Shown: positions 1 through 8,540 of the stretch, piece after piece
How the letters are laid out: each line of letters begins with the position of its first letter
How positions within the stretch are numbered: position 1 is the stretch's first letter
Source: Leeuwenhoekiella palythoae
GTDB lineage: Bacteria > Bacteroidota > Bacteroidia > Flavobacteriales > Flavobacteriaceae
Direction: 5' to 3'
DNA length: 64,000 nucleotides
Assembly (NCBI RefSeq): GCF_900130045.1
Contig: NZ_FQXT01000005.1
Location: 248,001 to 312,000 of the forward strand
Notes under the pieces: generated by a model
Seen by the model: the letters and a program-made list of their open reading frames with translations, nothing else
Told to the model about the DNA's origin: nothing
Databases searched by the model: none
Made by a program: the position numbers and the translations under genes

Positions 1-1
1 G

Positions 2-157
2 GAAGAAAAAATAAGTAAATTCAATTCTTTACAGAACCCACTATTGGCTATGCCTCACAAGTTATCCGTAGAAAAATACGGACTATTCCGTAATTATATA
101 CGGTACGTTTTCCTTGTAAAATCACAAGGTAAAGTTACTTTAGATAGAGTTCCCTAA
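2..157 (+). CDS. C-terminal end of an unidentified protein (5' truncated)
   Basis: An open frame runs from the left edge to a TAA at 155-157 and encodes about 51 residues with no start visible. The residues look like a real protein (mixed hydrophobic and basic, ending in DRVP), and the next gene follows on the same strand after about 130 bases. The family cannot be named from this tail. It could be a gene of the conjugative element or simply a chance frame. Confidence 0.4.
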   Translation, partial: EEKISKFNSLQNPLLAMPHKLSVEKYGLFRNYIRYVFLVKSQGKVTLDRVP

Positions 158-290
158 AATACATCAATGAACCACAAATTTTATAAAGCGTGACTTTCAT
201 TTATACCATTTTGCAGGACTATGACATCATCTAACCAACCTTATCAACTAAATCCCATTTCTATGGTTTACTATATTAAAGTTCCTGCTT

Positions 291-1127
291 ATGAACTCAC
301 AATTGCTATCTCAAAAACTTTTAAAGGATCTGGATGAAATCAAAATTCAGAATGGAAACATTATAGAAAGTGCCTACCTTTCCATAAAGGCCTGTCGCAA
401 ACTACTGAGCGCCTATAAAAAAGAAATAATCAAAACGAAATTTAAGACAGTTCAAGATGAGATAAATTTCTTCAAGAACACAAAGCAGATTCCACTCATT
501 AAACTCATCTACTTTTCTGAAATACATTCATTTGAGATTCAACTTCCCAAAGGCGATAAGGATGCTCAACTAAAATCGATAAAGAAAAAAATCAATAAAA
601 TAAATCGGTTTTTCCTTTACAATATTGATTTTGGTCGATACGTCAATTCTGGGGCTACCCATTTTGACAAGGAATATTACACACGAGATTATCTCGAAAC
701 CTTTCATATCACAACATCCAAATTCTACTTCCAAGACCCTGAATTTTGCACACCGAGAGATATGCTTTTGGGCAAATACAAGGCGTATGATTATTTAGTG
801 ACCTATTTTGATGAAAAGAAAGATAGGGTTCGTAACGGATTAAACGGAAAACACAAGAGCATCAAATCAATGGAAAAAATTGACTGGCCATTTTCAAATA
901 CAGATTACGTAGAATTGCTCTATGCATTGTGTTCAAAGGGATTGGGAAAACAAAATAATCAAGGGATTATGCAAGTTTCAAAAAAGTTGGAACAACTTTT
1001 TAACATTGAACCAAAGGACATCTACAAAACCTTTCAGGACATTAAAAACAGGAAAAACAGCAGAACACTTTTTCTCGACGAACTTTCTACATCACTACTC
1101 ATTGAAATGGATAAAAGCGAGGAATAA
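291..1127 (+). CDS. RteC-domain protein of a conjugative element
   Basis: This 278-residue protein resembles RteC, the regulator that controls excision of Bacteroides CTnDOT-type conjugative transposons. The conserved part includes a stretch around residue 55 (EINFFKNTKQIP), a SGATHFDKEYY segment near residue 120 and a C-terminal half with short helices. It has no signal peptide or membrane segment, so it should be cytoplasmic and DNA-binding. It stands alone upstream of a 300-base non-coding stretch with repeated palindromes. In CTnDOT, RteC activates the excision operon; that role here is inferred from the family. No RteA/RteB two-component pair is seen in the window. Confidence 0.75.
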   Translation: MNSQLLSQKLLKDLDEIKIQNGNIIESAYLSIKACRKLLSAYKKEIIKTKFKTVQDEINFFKNTKQIPLIKLIYFSEIHSFEIQLPKGDKDAQLKSIKKKINKINRFFLYNIDFGRYVNSGATHFDKEYYTRDYLETFHITTSKFYFQDPEFCTPRDMLLGKYKAYDYLVTYFDEKKDRVRNGLNGKHKSIKSMEKIDWPFSNTDYVELLYALCSKGLGKQNNQGIMQVSKKLEQLFNIEPKDIYKTFQDIKNRKNSRTLFLDELSTSLLIEMDKSEE

Positions 1128-1153
1128 CAAGCAAATTTTTCTCTTAATAAAAG

Positions 1154-1166
1154 ACCGTAGTACGGT
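1154..1166. promoter_or_regulatory. 13-bp palindrome, copy 1 (ACCGTAGTACGGT)
   Basis: A perfect palindrome around a central G, in the 300-base non-coding stretch 1128-1427. The G before it extends the match to the second copy at 1291-1304. A half-site-like CTACGGT follows at 1171-1177. Two copies in one intergenic region ahead of a helix-turn-helix gene suggest an operator; an origin or transfer site is also possible. Confidence 0.5.
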
Positions 1167-1290
1167 TGACCTACGGTAATCGAGTTCCGCATCAATTTAC
1201 CATAAATTTTAGAGTGATTTGATAGCATCATTTCATAAAAATTATCTCAAAACAGTATAAAACATAACAAATTTCAAGATGTTAAATTTT

Positions 1291-1305
1291 GACCGTAGTA
1301 CGGTC
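1291..1305. promoter_or_regulatory. 15-bp palindrome, copy 2 (GACCGTAGTACGGTC)
   Basis: This copy is a perfect palindrome over 15 bases. It shares 14 bases with copy 1, with 138 bases between equivalent positions. It lies about 120 bases before the start of the helix-turn-helix gene at 1428. Confidence 0.5.
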
Positions 1306-1367
1306 GTACTGGGGAATAAAATCCAATAAACCTATTCAAATTTGTAGAACGAAAGTCAAATTAGGTC

Positions 1368-1406
1368 AGGGACTATCAATTAAAAGTATAAACCCAGATA
1401 GTCCCT
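1368..1406. promoter_or_regulatory. 10-bp inverted repeat upstream of the HTH gene
   Basis: AGGGACTATC at 1368-1377 is matched by its exact reverse complement at 1397-1406, with a 19-base loop. The loop and the right flank share a direct repeat TCAATTAAAA (1376-1385 and 1408-1417). The structure ends about 20 bases before the ATG at 1428. It could be a leader hairpin, an operator or a recombination site. Confidence 0.45.
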
Positions 1407-1427
1407 TTCAATTAAAACCGTTCTATT

Positions 1428-1712
1428 ATGCCGACAAGTATTATTACCACAGACGACCTTCGGGAATTCAAAATGGAATTGCTCGATGACATCAAAAAAC
1501 TACTTACAAGACAAGCCAGTGGGAAACTAAAAAAATACCTCAAATCTTCTGAGGTGATGGACTTATTGCAAGTCAGTCCAGGCACTTTGCAAAATCTTCG
1601 TATTAATGGCACCTTGCCTTATACCAAAGTAGGTGGGATTATCTATTACGATTCAGAGGAAATACAAAAAGTGATGGATGCCAACCGTGTGCATCACGGT
1701 CTAAATTCTTAA
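1428..1712 (+). CDS. Small helix-turn-helix (excisionase/MerR-like) DNA-binding protein
   Basis: This is a 94-residue protein. Residues about 35-85 form a HTH_17-type winged-helix domain: SSEVMDLLQVS, then the turn and recognition helix, then a beta-wing with the typical P-Y-T-K-V-G-G pattern. The N-terminal 30 residues look helical and may dimerise. Such proteins are usual in Bacteroidota mobile elements, as excisionases or local regulators. It is followed 3 bases later by the replication-type gene, so the two are probably co-transcribed. The palindromes upstream are its most obvious possible targets, which is inference. Confidence 0.7.
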   Translation: MPTSIITTDDLREFKMELLDDIKKLLTRQASGKLKKYLKSSEVMDLLQVSPGTLQNLRINGTLPYTKVGGIIYYDSEEIQKVMDANRVHHGLNS

Positions 1713-1715
1713 GCG

Positions 1716-2468
1716 ATGAACTATATAAAGCTACTTAATGCGGCTTTTGAAAAGTTCTATTTTGATGACCGCTTAAACCCTACCCATATCAGTTTGTATA
1801 TGGCGCTGTTCCAGGAATGGAACAGCTCTCGGTTTATGGATGAATTCTATGTAAACCGACGGGAACTGATGGGCGTTGCCAAGATTGGTTCAAAATCAAC
1901 ATACCATAGATGTATTGTGGAATTAGATTCTTGGCAGTACCTATCCTACTTTCCTTCCAACAATCCCTACAAGGGCAGCAAAATCAAGATGGCCATTATT
2001 GGGACAAGTGATGAACCAGTTGTGGGACAGTACAATCCCATTTTAGAACAGCTTGCGGAACAGTACCATCCCAGAGGTGTACCACTTGAAGGACACCACC
2101 ATCCCAAAAATGGACAGGTTGTGTACCAACACCGTCCCACAGATGGACAAGCATTGGTATCTAATACAAACAATATCAAACAAGAAAACAATATAAAACA
2201 GCCAAAGGGCTGGCAGGCTGTTGTTTTATTTTTTGAAGAAAAAGGTTTTGATGCTGATGAAGGAAAAAAATTCTACGAGCATTATGCAGACCGAGAATGG
2301 AAAACAAGCGACGGAAAACCGATACGTGATTGGCGCTCATTGGCCACAAACTGGATGGATAGAACTGAGCTTTTCGAAGAAGAAAACAAACCAAACAAAA
2401 AAGAAGTGTCCCAAATCAAGGACAACTTGCGAACCACTAAAAACAAGGACTATGGACAACCCCTCTAA
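1716..2468 (+). CDS. Replication/regulatory-type protein of the element
   Basis: This 250-residue protein has an N-terminal region (about 1-95) that resembles winged-helix proteins found in Bacteroidota plasmids and conjugative elements (a helix with ISLYMALFQEW, then a motif ending in STYHRCIVEL). A polar Gln/Pro/His-rich linker (about 100-160) follows, then a C-terminal DnaD-like module with a KFYEHYADREW helix and a W-RSLATNWM segment. DnaD-like modules pair with a DnaC-type loader, and the next gene is just that. The 3' end overlaps the ATPase start by 17 bases. A role in initiating element replication is likely but inferred. Confidence 0.55.
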   Translation: MNYIKLLNAAFEKFYFDDRLNPTHISLYMALFQEWNSSRFMDEFYVNRRELMGVAKIGSKSTYHRCIVELDSWQYLSYFPSNNPYKGSKIKMAIIGTSDEPVVGQYNPILEQLAEQYHPRGVPLEGHHHPKNGQVVYQHRPTDGQALVSNTNNIKQENNIKQPKGWQAVVLFFEEKGFDADEGKKFYEHYADREWKTSDGKPIRDWRSLATNWMDRTELFEEENKPNKKEVSQIKDNLRTTKNKDYGQPL

Positions 2469-3114
2469 AATTATCGAAGGTGGCGTGGAATATTCGCTGG
2501 GAAAATTTGATGGTAAAAGTGTGCTCTACGACTTTCCTAAAATTCTGATTTACTTGAATGCCAAAGGCAAACTATTGTTCGGAAAAAAATTTAGGATTTA
2601 CGATGAGGACAAGGATATTCTACTGAAGCTCTGTTCTTACTTCATCAAGGACAAGGAAAATTGTAATACCTACGGAATTGATATTGAAAAAGGGATTCTG
2701 CTTTCCGGACCCGTAGGTTGTGGAAAGACCAGCTTGATGAAGCTATTACGCCACTTGGTTCCCTTGCAACGCCCTTATGAAATGATTCCGTGCCGTAACG
2801 TAACATTCAGCTTTAACCATCTTGGTTTTAAAACGGTTGAAGAATATGGCAACACCAAATTCTATTGTTTTGATGATTTGGGTGTTGAACCGTCCGGAAG
2901 GTTCTACGGAAAGGATCTTAATGTGATGGGCGAAGTGCTCTTATCCCGATATGAACTCTATCTTGATACTAAACGGAAAATCAAGACCCACGCCACTACC
3001 AATCTTAACGCCGAGGAATTGGAAGAACGCTATGGCAACCGTGTTAGAAGCAGAATGCGAGAGCTCTTTAACCTGATTGCATTTGATAAGGCGGCTGGGG
3101 ATAAGCGAAAATAA
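2452..3114 (+). CDS. DnaC/IstB-like AAA+ ATPase
   Basis: This 220-residue P-loop ATPase has Walker A GPVGCGKT at about residues 86-93 and Walker B FYCFDDLG, with paired Asp at about 141-142. A sensor region with TTNLN and an R-RSRMRELF arginine-finger-like segment sit near the end. I place the start at the ATG at 2452, inside the end of the upstream gene; a longer open frame from 2221 would overlap that gene almost completely and has an unnatural Lys-rich N-terminus. The protein most likely loads a replicative helicase, with the preceding protein acting as DnaD-like partner. A terminator follows at 3211. Confidence 0.75.
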   Translation: MDNPSKIIEGGVEYSLGKFDGKSVLYDFPKILIYLNAKGKLLFGKKFRIYDEDKDILLKLCSYFIKDKENCNTYGIDIEKGILLSGPVGCGKTSLMKLLRHLVPLQRPYEMIPCRNVTFSFNHLGFKTVEEYGNTKFYCFDDLGVEPSGRFYGKDLNVMGEVLLSRYELYLDTKRKIKTHATTNLNAEELEERYGNRVRSRMRELFNLIAFDKAAGDKRK

Positions 3115-3210
3115 ATAATACAAGAAAGATTTAACTGCACTATTCTATAAGCCTTTATGTTAATAAATTAATATATTTATAAGCGAAAAAGGCACATATA
3201 GATTTTTTAA

Positions 3211-3240
3211 AAAGCTAATGTTCAGTCATTGGCTTTTTTT
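3211..3240 (+). terminator. Rho-independent terminator after the replication-type genes
   Basis: AAAGCTAATG and CATTGGCTTT form a stem (one G-U pair) around a six-base loop, followed by a run of T. It separates the replication-type genes from the Wadjet operon. Confidence 0.65.
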
Positions 3241-3281
3241 ATTTTAAAATTCAAAAAGCCATTTCCTATGAACCTTTGATT

Positions 3282-4601
3282 ATGGATAGTTTCAACCTTT
3301 ACAGAGAGGCAAAAGACCAATATGAAAAGCTCATTCCAGAACGGAATGACGGATTGATTCTTTTATCTCTCTATGGAAAATTTAAAGATAAAGATTTTAC
3401 AGAAGAGAATATAATTGCAGCTATTACTAAGGTTTTTAAAGATCAAGGAAACGAAAGTTCGCGAACAGAATACAATCGCAATAATGCCATAATCTTGAGA
3501 TTTCAAGAATCTTTTCTATGGCGCAATACTTCAAAAAGAACCTATCAATTCAAGAAGTATGGACTAGAGCTCTGCCAAAACATCGAGAAGCGGTTGATTG
3601 AAAAATATAATCCAGCAAAGATTAAAAGGTTCTTTGCTGAACTATATAAAAGTCTAAGCGAAAACATAGAGGAAGGCAGGGATTTCGGCGAATGGATTGA
3701 AGACCATTTTGAATTAAGACTTCCTGAGTTAACAACTCAAATTGAGATTTTAGACCAACAAGTTAACGACTCTGTAAAGGATTTCAAAGCAGGTATAAAA
3801 TCTGAAGACCAAAATATACTTTCTTCTTTAAGAGAAATTGAAATTAGACTAGAGATAATAAAAGAACAAGCTACAGAACTTAGAAATGCGTTCCAGATAT
3901 CCTACGATATCGATGACCTGCTAATTGGACTTTTAGAAGGCAACAACGGGAATATTAATTCTCTAGACATACAAAGAGTTCAGAATTTTCACAATGAATC
4001 TAGAAGCCAGTTAGAGCAGGTTAGTAAAAGAATTGAAAAGATAAAGCCAAGAATCCGAGAGTTTATCTACGACTTCAACCAAAAGAATTTTGACAGAAAA
4101 ACCAAAAGATTTATCGACCACCTATTAGAAAAATCCACTGTAGTCAGAGAAGGAAGTTCTAAAAGAATAATTCTTCCTGATGGTTTAAAGGGTTTAGCTA
4201 TAAAATTCTCTGATCACAACCCTAAGCTTAATATAATACCTAATAGAAATATAAGCCCAAAGCTACCCATTTCGGTAACTAAAAAGACGGTTGATACTAT
4301 TAAAAGAAAGGAACTTTTAGAAAAGACATTGAAATGGAAACGAGATAAAGAAAAAATTAGTTATTGGACCAAACTAGCATTTAAAGAATTGGAAGAAAAA
4401 GGTAAGTTCGATTTTACCCCTTTATTTTTTAAAATCCTTAAGGAAGACAAGATTACCATCGCAGTAAAAACAGCTCATAGTATTATTAGAAAAAAAACAG
4501 CGTACCGAAATAAATATAAGATAGATATCAAAACAGAAGCACAATCCGACACCAATAAAAAAGGCATATCGATATGGCAAATGACATTACAGAAAAAATA
4601 G
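3282..4601 (+). CDS. jetA: Wadjet protein JetA (MukF-like kleisin)
   Basis: This 439-residue soluble protein heads a four-gene operon with the exact Wadjet order. It has an N-terminal winged-helix-like region (about 1-110, including an SFLWRNTSKRTYQF strand-turn), a long alpha-helical middle with coiled-coil character (about 120-280) and a C-terminal winged-helix-like region. This is the plan of MukF/kleisin subunits that bridge SMC heads. I chose ATG 3282; an in-frame TTG lies two codons upstream. The end overlaps jetB by 28 bases. In Wadjet systems the complex senses and cuts circular plasmid DNA. The identification rests strongly on the neighbours; the Wadjet subtype is not assigned. Confidence 0.8.
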   Translation: MDSFNLYREAKDQYEKLIPERNDGLILLSLYGKFKDKDFTEENIIAAITKVFKDQGNESSRTEYNRNNAIILRFQESFLWRNTSKRTYQFKKYGLELCQNIEKRLIEKYNPAKIKRFFAELYKSLSENIEEGRDFGEWIEDHFELRLPELTTQIEILDQQVNDSVKDFKAGIKSEDQNILSSLREIEIRLEIIKEQATELRNAFQISYDIDDLLIGLLEGNNGNINSLDIQRVQNFHNESRSQLEQVSKRIEKIKPRIREFIYDFNQKNFDRKTKRFIDHLLEKSTVVREGSSKRIILPDGLKGLAIKFSDHNPKLNIIPNRNISPKLPISVTKKTVDTIKRKELLEKTLKWKRDKEKISYWTKLAFKELEEKGKFDFTPLFFKILKEDKITIAVKTAHSIIRKKTAYRNKYKIDIKTEAQSDTNKKGISIWQMTLQKK

Positions 4602-5254
4602 AACCATATGGCTTTCTATATAACAAAAGGGCAAAAAGCATTTTTGCTAAGTTAGATTATACTCTTAGAAATGGCATTCATATACAGAGAGAATACCCTA
4701 AAAATGTGAATCTGTACAGATTTTTAAGTGATGCTGATAATTTTGAATCATTAAAAAGCTACTATGAGGAATTTTACAATTTGGTTCTTGTCAAAGAGGG
4801 AAGTGATTTTAACAGTTATTATTATCTGAATTTAAATGATGATGGCACAAGTAACGTTCCCTCTGATAATAGAGAATACCTAAAAAGTGAATTTATCATA
4901 ATAGGTATGCTTTTTTTAAAGATGTATAAGCTTGATGGGAATATTGAACTTGACAGTATTTCTGATTTCACTTCCTTACTTTACGAAGAATACGATGATC
5001 AAAAAAACGCATTACGAAAGTTAATCAACGATAATTCTTCTGATAAGAGTACAGATTTAGGTGACCAACGGTTTGAAAATGTAATCTCTAAATCTTTTGA
5101 GAAGTTTGGGGACTTGGGCTGGCTAGTGTGGGATAAGGATAGTGATAAAAATAAGTTTAAAGTAATGCCATCATTTGAGCGTTTGAGAATTATCTATCAG
5201 CCCCAAATTGAAACTATTGATGATTTAATTAATGAAGTAAAGGATGCAGAATAA
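4574..5254 (+). CDS. jetB: Wadjet protein JetB (MukE-like KITE subunit)
   Basis: This 226-residue protein sits between the kleisin-like and SMC-like genes, overlapping jetA by 28 bases and jetC by 11. It consists of small alpha/beta modules consistent with tandem winged helices (for example SEFIIIGMLFLKMYKLDG near residue 100, and a C-terminal helix-strand unit ending in FERLRIIYQPQIE), as in the MukE/KITE subunits that bind kleisin. No membrane segment or enzyme motif is seen. Sequence alone gives only moderate support; position in the operon is the main argument. Confidence 0.78.
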   Translation: MANDITEKIEPYGFLYNKRAKSIFAKLDYTLRNGIHIQREYPKNVNLYRFLSDADNFESLKSYYEEFYNLVLVKEGSDFNSYYYLNLNDDGTSNVPSDNREYLKSEFIIIGMLFLKMYKLDGNIELDSISDFTSLLYEEYDDQKNALRKLINDNSSDKSTDLGDQRFENVISKSFEKFGDLGWLVWDKDSDKNKFKVMPSFERLRIIYQPQIETIDDLINEVKDAE

Positions 5255-8200
5255 TTACCCTCGAATATACAGTTTATCTACTATAGGCATTAAACAGCAC
5301 TTTAATGCTGATTATATTTTTCATCAATATAGAACGGATTTTAGTGGTGAGAGTGGAAGCGGGAAAAGTATGGTGGCCGATATGATTCAATTGATTTTAG
5401 TAGGCTCGGGTGAATTCAAATCAGCAACTCAAGGCAATAAGCATAGAGATGTTAAGGGTATGTTGATTTCTAGGAAGGGGAAAACATTGGCTAGAGGTTA
5501 TGTTTTTCTAAATGTTGAAATTAAACCTAAAAAATACATTGTTATTGGCGCATATATTGAAGGCACAAGTAATGCGGCAGAAATGTTCATTATCCAAGAT
5601 GGTTATGATTGGAATGAGCTCGCTCCATTACATAAACCCATCTTAAATAAGGATTTAATTGTTGATAATAAGGTAGATACGTTAAGTAATCTTTGTGACA
5701 CTATTCAATTTGCCAGAATGAAATCGTTCAGGCGAAAAACCTATCACCAAATTTTATTTGATAATAATATTGTATCTCTAGACCTGACTAAGAGTGAGAC
5801 ACTAAAAACCTATGCAAATATTTTAAGGTCTTTTTCTAGAGGAAAAGGATTTAAAACAGAATCTGAGAATTTAAAAAAATTCTTATTTGGCGATGATGAG
5901 CAAAACGCCATACTGCAAAAATATAAAGAGGAAGTAAATAATATCAGTAATGATTTTCACGAGCATATCAGATATACTGATGAAATCAAGCTAATCAACG
6001 ACAAACAGATTTTATTAAAAACCGCGCTAGAAAAGCAAAAGGAATATAAGGCTATATATGCAAATTACATTAGCAAAAAGTTCAATTACTGGAATTGTTT
6101 CCGGAACAAAACAATCAATCAAAAGGTTGAAATAAATGCTAAACTAGAAAAGAAAAAGACGGAACAGGATTTTGTCAAGAAAGAAATTCTAAGATTAGAA
6201 ATAATTGAGTTGAAAGAGCTTGTTAGCACACAAGAAAAGGTTCGTAGTCTTACCGAAAAGCATAAAGACAGTAATAATATTGAAGCTGAATTTTTTGCAA
6301 TCAGTCAGTCTAAATTACAGATCGAGGTGGCCGATAAATGGTTTATTTCCAACGATGGTCAAATAAAAAAAATAAAAGAATGGTTCGCTGCTGAAAGCTC
6401 TAAAAATGAGAATAAGTTAGCGTTATTAAACTTTAAGAAATACCTATCAGATAATAATATTCTAGATGCTTTCGAAAAGTCAAATTGGCTAAGCAATTAC
6501 CAAAAAGAGAATGCGCTATACTCTGAAAAAATTGAAGGATTTGAAAGGCAAATTTCAGAACTTGAATCTCTATCCAAATTTTCAGATTCAAGTGATAGTG
6601 AGTCCTTGGTAAATTGGGCTTTAGATAACTTAACATTTCCACTTTCACGGATACAAGAAAGCACTTTGAAGTATTTTCAGAAATTTGGGAAGATCAAACC
6701 GTCGGAAACAAACTCTAGTCGATATGTTCCGTTTCCAGAATTACTGTTTCAAGATTTGAGTGTAAATATTAAGAAAAAGACTAAAGATGGATTTTGGCTA
6801 AATCTAGACGGTGTGTACGAGTTTATCACCTACTCGGAAGATCAAATTCTTAATGTCAAAAGTCCTGAATCCATAAAAGAATCTTTATCCAAGTACAAGG
6901 AAAATATTGAAGATAGATTGGCCAAGCTCAGAGTTGAAATTCGAAATGAAGAACATCTGAAGAAAACATTATTTAATTTCTCTAATCTTGAAAAGCACAT
7001 TGAGCTCTTCAAAAGAAAAGATAAGTTATTGAACTATAAAATCGATGATAGCTTAGCTAATCTTACTCAAGATTCTTTTGACCTTATTTTGAAAACTTAT
7101 GAGGACAAAGAAAATGTGCTAAAGCAATACAAATCTTTGCAAAAGGAATTTGAAGAATTTACTAGCTGGAAAAGTCTCTTAGAAGGTTATCGAAAATCAA
7201 TTGAAAAATTAATGGCAATTCATTTTGAAAATGCCAATTCAGTAGACACTCAAGTAGTATCGAAAAAAATTGATTCCAATAGTCAAAAGCTACTCGAATT
7301 GGAAAAATACTTAAAAGAGAAGAAGTTTAATAAAAAGTTGTTCCTGGATTCCTATGCTAAGGAAATAAGTACCCAGCATAAACTTACTAAGTTGAAATAT
7401 GAACTTTCAGCTAAAATAAAGGAGTTAGATATAAGAATTGAAGACAAGGATAAATTGATTTCTGTTGCGCAAGAAGAAATAGAGCAAACAGAGCTATTAA
7501 ATGAACAACTTTTTAATAGCTCAATCGACTTAATAGGCAATAAAGAGGAATTGACGAATCCTGACGACGGTGGCTATCAATCTGTTCAAAGTAAGGCTAA
7601 TAGGTCTCAGCAAGCGTATATTGAGTATCTGAAGTTGATAACTAAAGACCTTCCGTACGATGAGACAGCTACTATAGGTCAATTAGCCAATTACTTATTG
7701 CCAACGGTGTTTCCCTCTTCAAAAGTTGATGAAGATTTAATCTCAAACGACATTGTAGAACGACTTAGCAAGCTTACTCAAGACATACAGGAAATTGGCT
7801 CAAGAAAAGTTGACATCATAGGAAGCGTCTTTAACGATGTTTACAATGTTTATCGAAAATATCTAACAAAAATCAATGATATCAATGAGTATTTAAAGAA
7901 GGATAACAAAGAAATTACAGGTGGAAATAAAGCATCGCTTACATTTAAAAAATCAATTCATTATCCCGAAAATTGGCTGAGTACCTTTCGAAAACAACTA
8001 CAAACTCAGATGAATTACACTGGCCTTTTTAGTGATCTTCGAGATGAGATAGACATAAATAAAATGATGATAAGGGCATTTCAAAAACTTGGTGGCGGTA
8101 CTAAAGTTCTACCCGAAGATTTAATGAACCCTACCTCCTATTTTGATTTGGTTTTTGAACTGAAATTAGAAAATGAAGATATTAATTCTGGCAGCAACGG

Positions 8201-8540
8201 ACAGACATACGCAGCAAATGCCTTATTATGTTTGGCTAGATTATCACTGATTGAGGAAAAGGGTAAAGACGGATTAAAGATTATGCCAATTGACGAGGCG
8301 GAAGGCTTGGGAAGCAACTATGATATGCTACACAAACTTGCGAAAAAAGAAGAGTACCAAATTATCACTATGGCTATTGAGACTGCTGGTGAAATAACAG
8401 ATGATGGACAGTATATCTATATAATGAACGAAAATAATTTAGCCAATATCGACAGCTTTGTTCCGCCATTAGGTATATTTTCTGATAAAGTTACTGAGGA
8501 TATAGAAGAATATATAAATACACTTTCTGACGATGAATAA
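5244..8540 (+). CDS. jetC: Wadjet protein JetC (MukB-like SMC ATPase)
   Basis: This 1098-residue SMC-type ATPase has Walker A GESGSGKS at residues 35-42. Two long charged helical arms rich in Lys, Glu and Leu (about 200-430 and 540-790) are consistent with antiparallel coiled coil. The C-terminal half-domain carries an ABC signature-like SGSNGQ near residue 988 and a Walker B IMPIDEAEG about 35 residues later. The head therefore keeps all ATP-binding parts. In Wadjet the JetABC complex extrudes DNA loops until circular DNA is recognised, then activates JetD. The ATG at 5244 lies inside the end of jetB; the end overlaps jetD by 8 bases, suggesting tight translational coupling. Confidence 0.88.
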   Translation: MQNNYPRIYSLSTIGIKQHFNADYIFHQYRTDFSGESGSGKSMVADMIQLILVGSGEFKSATQGNKHRDVKGMLISRKGKTLARGYVFLNVEIKPKKYIVIGAYIEGTSNAAEMFIIQDGYDWNELAPLHKPILNKDLIVDNKVDTLSNLCDTIQFARMKSFRRKTYHQILFDNNIVSLDLTKSETLKTYANILRSFSRGKGFKTESENLKKFLFGDDEQNAILQKYKEEVNNISNDFHEHIRYTDEIKLINDKQILLKTALEKQKEYKAIYANYISKKFNYWNCFRNKTINQKVEINAKLEKKKTEQDFVKKEILRLEIIELKELVSTQEKVRSLTEKHKDSNNIEAEFFAISQSKLQIEVADKWFISNDGQIKKIKEWFAAESSKNENKLALLNFKKYLSDNNILDAFEKSNWLSNYQKENALYSEKIEGFERQISELESLSKFSDSSDSESLVNWALDNLTFPLSRIQESTLKYFQKFGKIKPSETNSSRYVPFPELLFQDLSVNIKKKTKDGFWLNLDGVYEFITYSEDQILNVKSPESIKESLSKYKENIEDRLAKLRVEIRNEEHLKKTLFNFSNLEKHIELFKRKDKLLNYKIDDSLANLTQDSFDLILKTYEDKENVLKQYKSLQKEFEEFTSWKSLLEGYRKSIEKLMAIHFENANSVDTQVVSKKIDSNSQKLLELEKYLKEKKFNKKLFLDSYAKEISTQHKLTKLKYELSAKIKELDIRIEDKDKLISVAQEEIEQTELLNEQLFNSSIDLIGNKEELTNPDDGGYQSVQSKANRSQQAYIEYLKLITKDLPYDETATIGQLANYLLPTVFPSSKVDEDLISNDIVERLSKLTQDIQEIGSRKVDIIGSVFNDVYNVYRKYLTKINDINEYLKKDNKEITGGNKASLTFKKSIHYPENWLSTFRKQLQTQMNYTGLFSDLRDEIDINKMMIRAFQKLGGGTKVLPEDLMNPTSYFDLVFELKLENEDINSGSNGQTYAANALLCLARLSLIEEKGKDGLKIMPIDEAEGLGSNYDMLHKLAKKEEYQIITMAIETAGEITDDGQYIYIMNENNLANIDSFVPPLGIFSDKVTEDIEEYINTLSDDE

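Noticed and set aside
2221-2451. Long 5' extension of the DnaC-like ATPase frame (start at 2221)
   Set aside because: It would overlap the preceding gene almost entirely and reads as a Lys/Thr-rich shadow; the ATG at 2452 gives a normal ATPase N-terminus.
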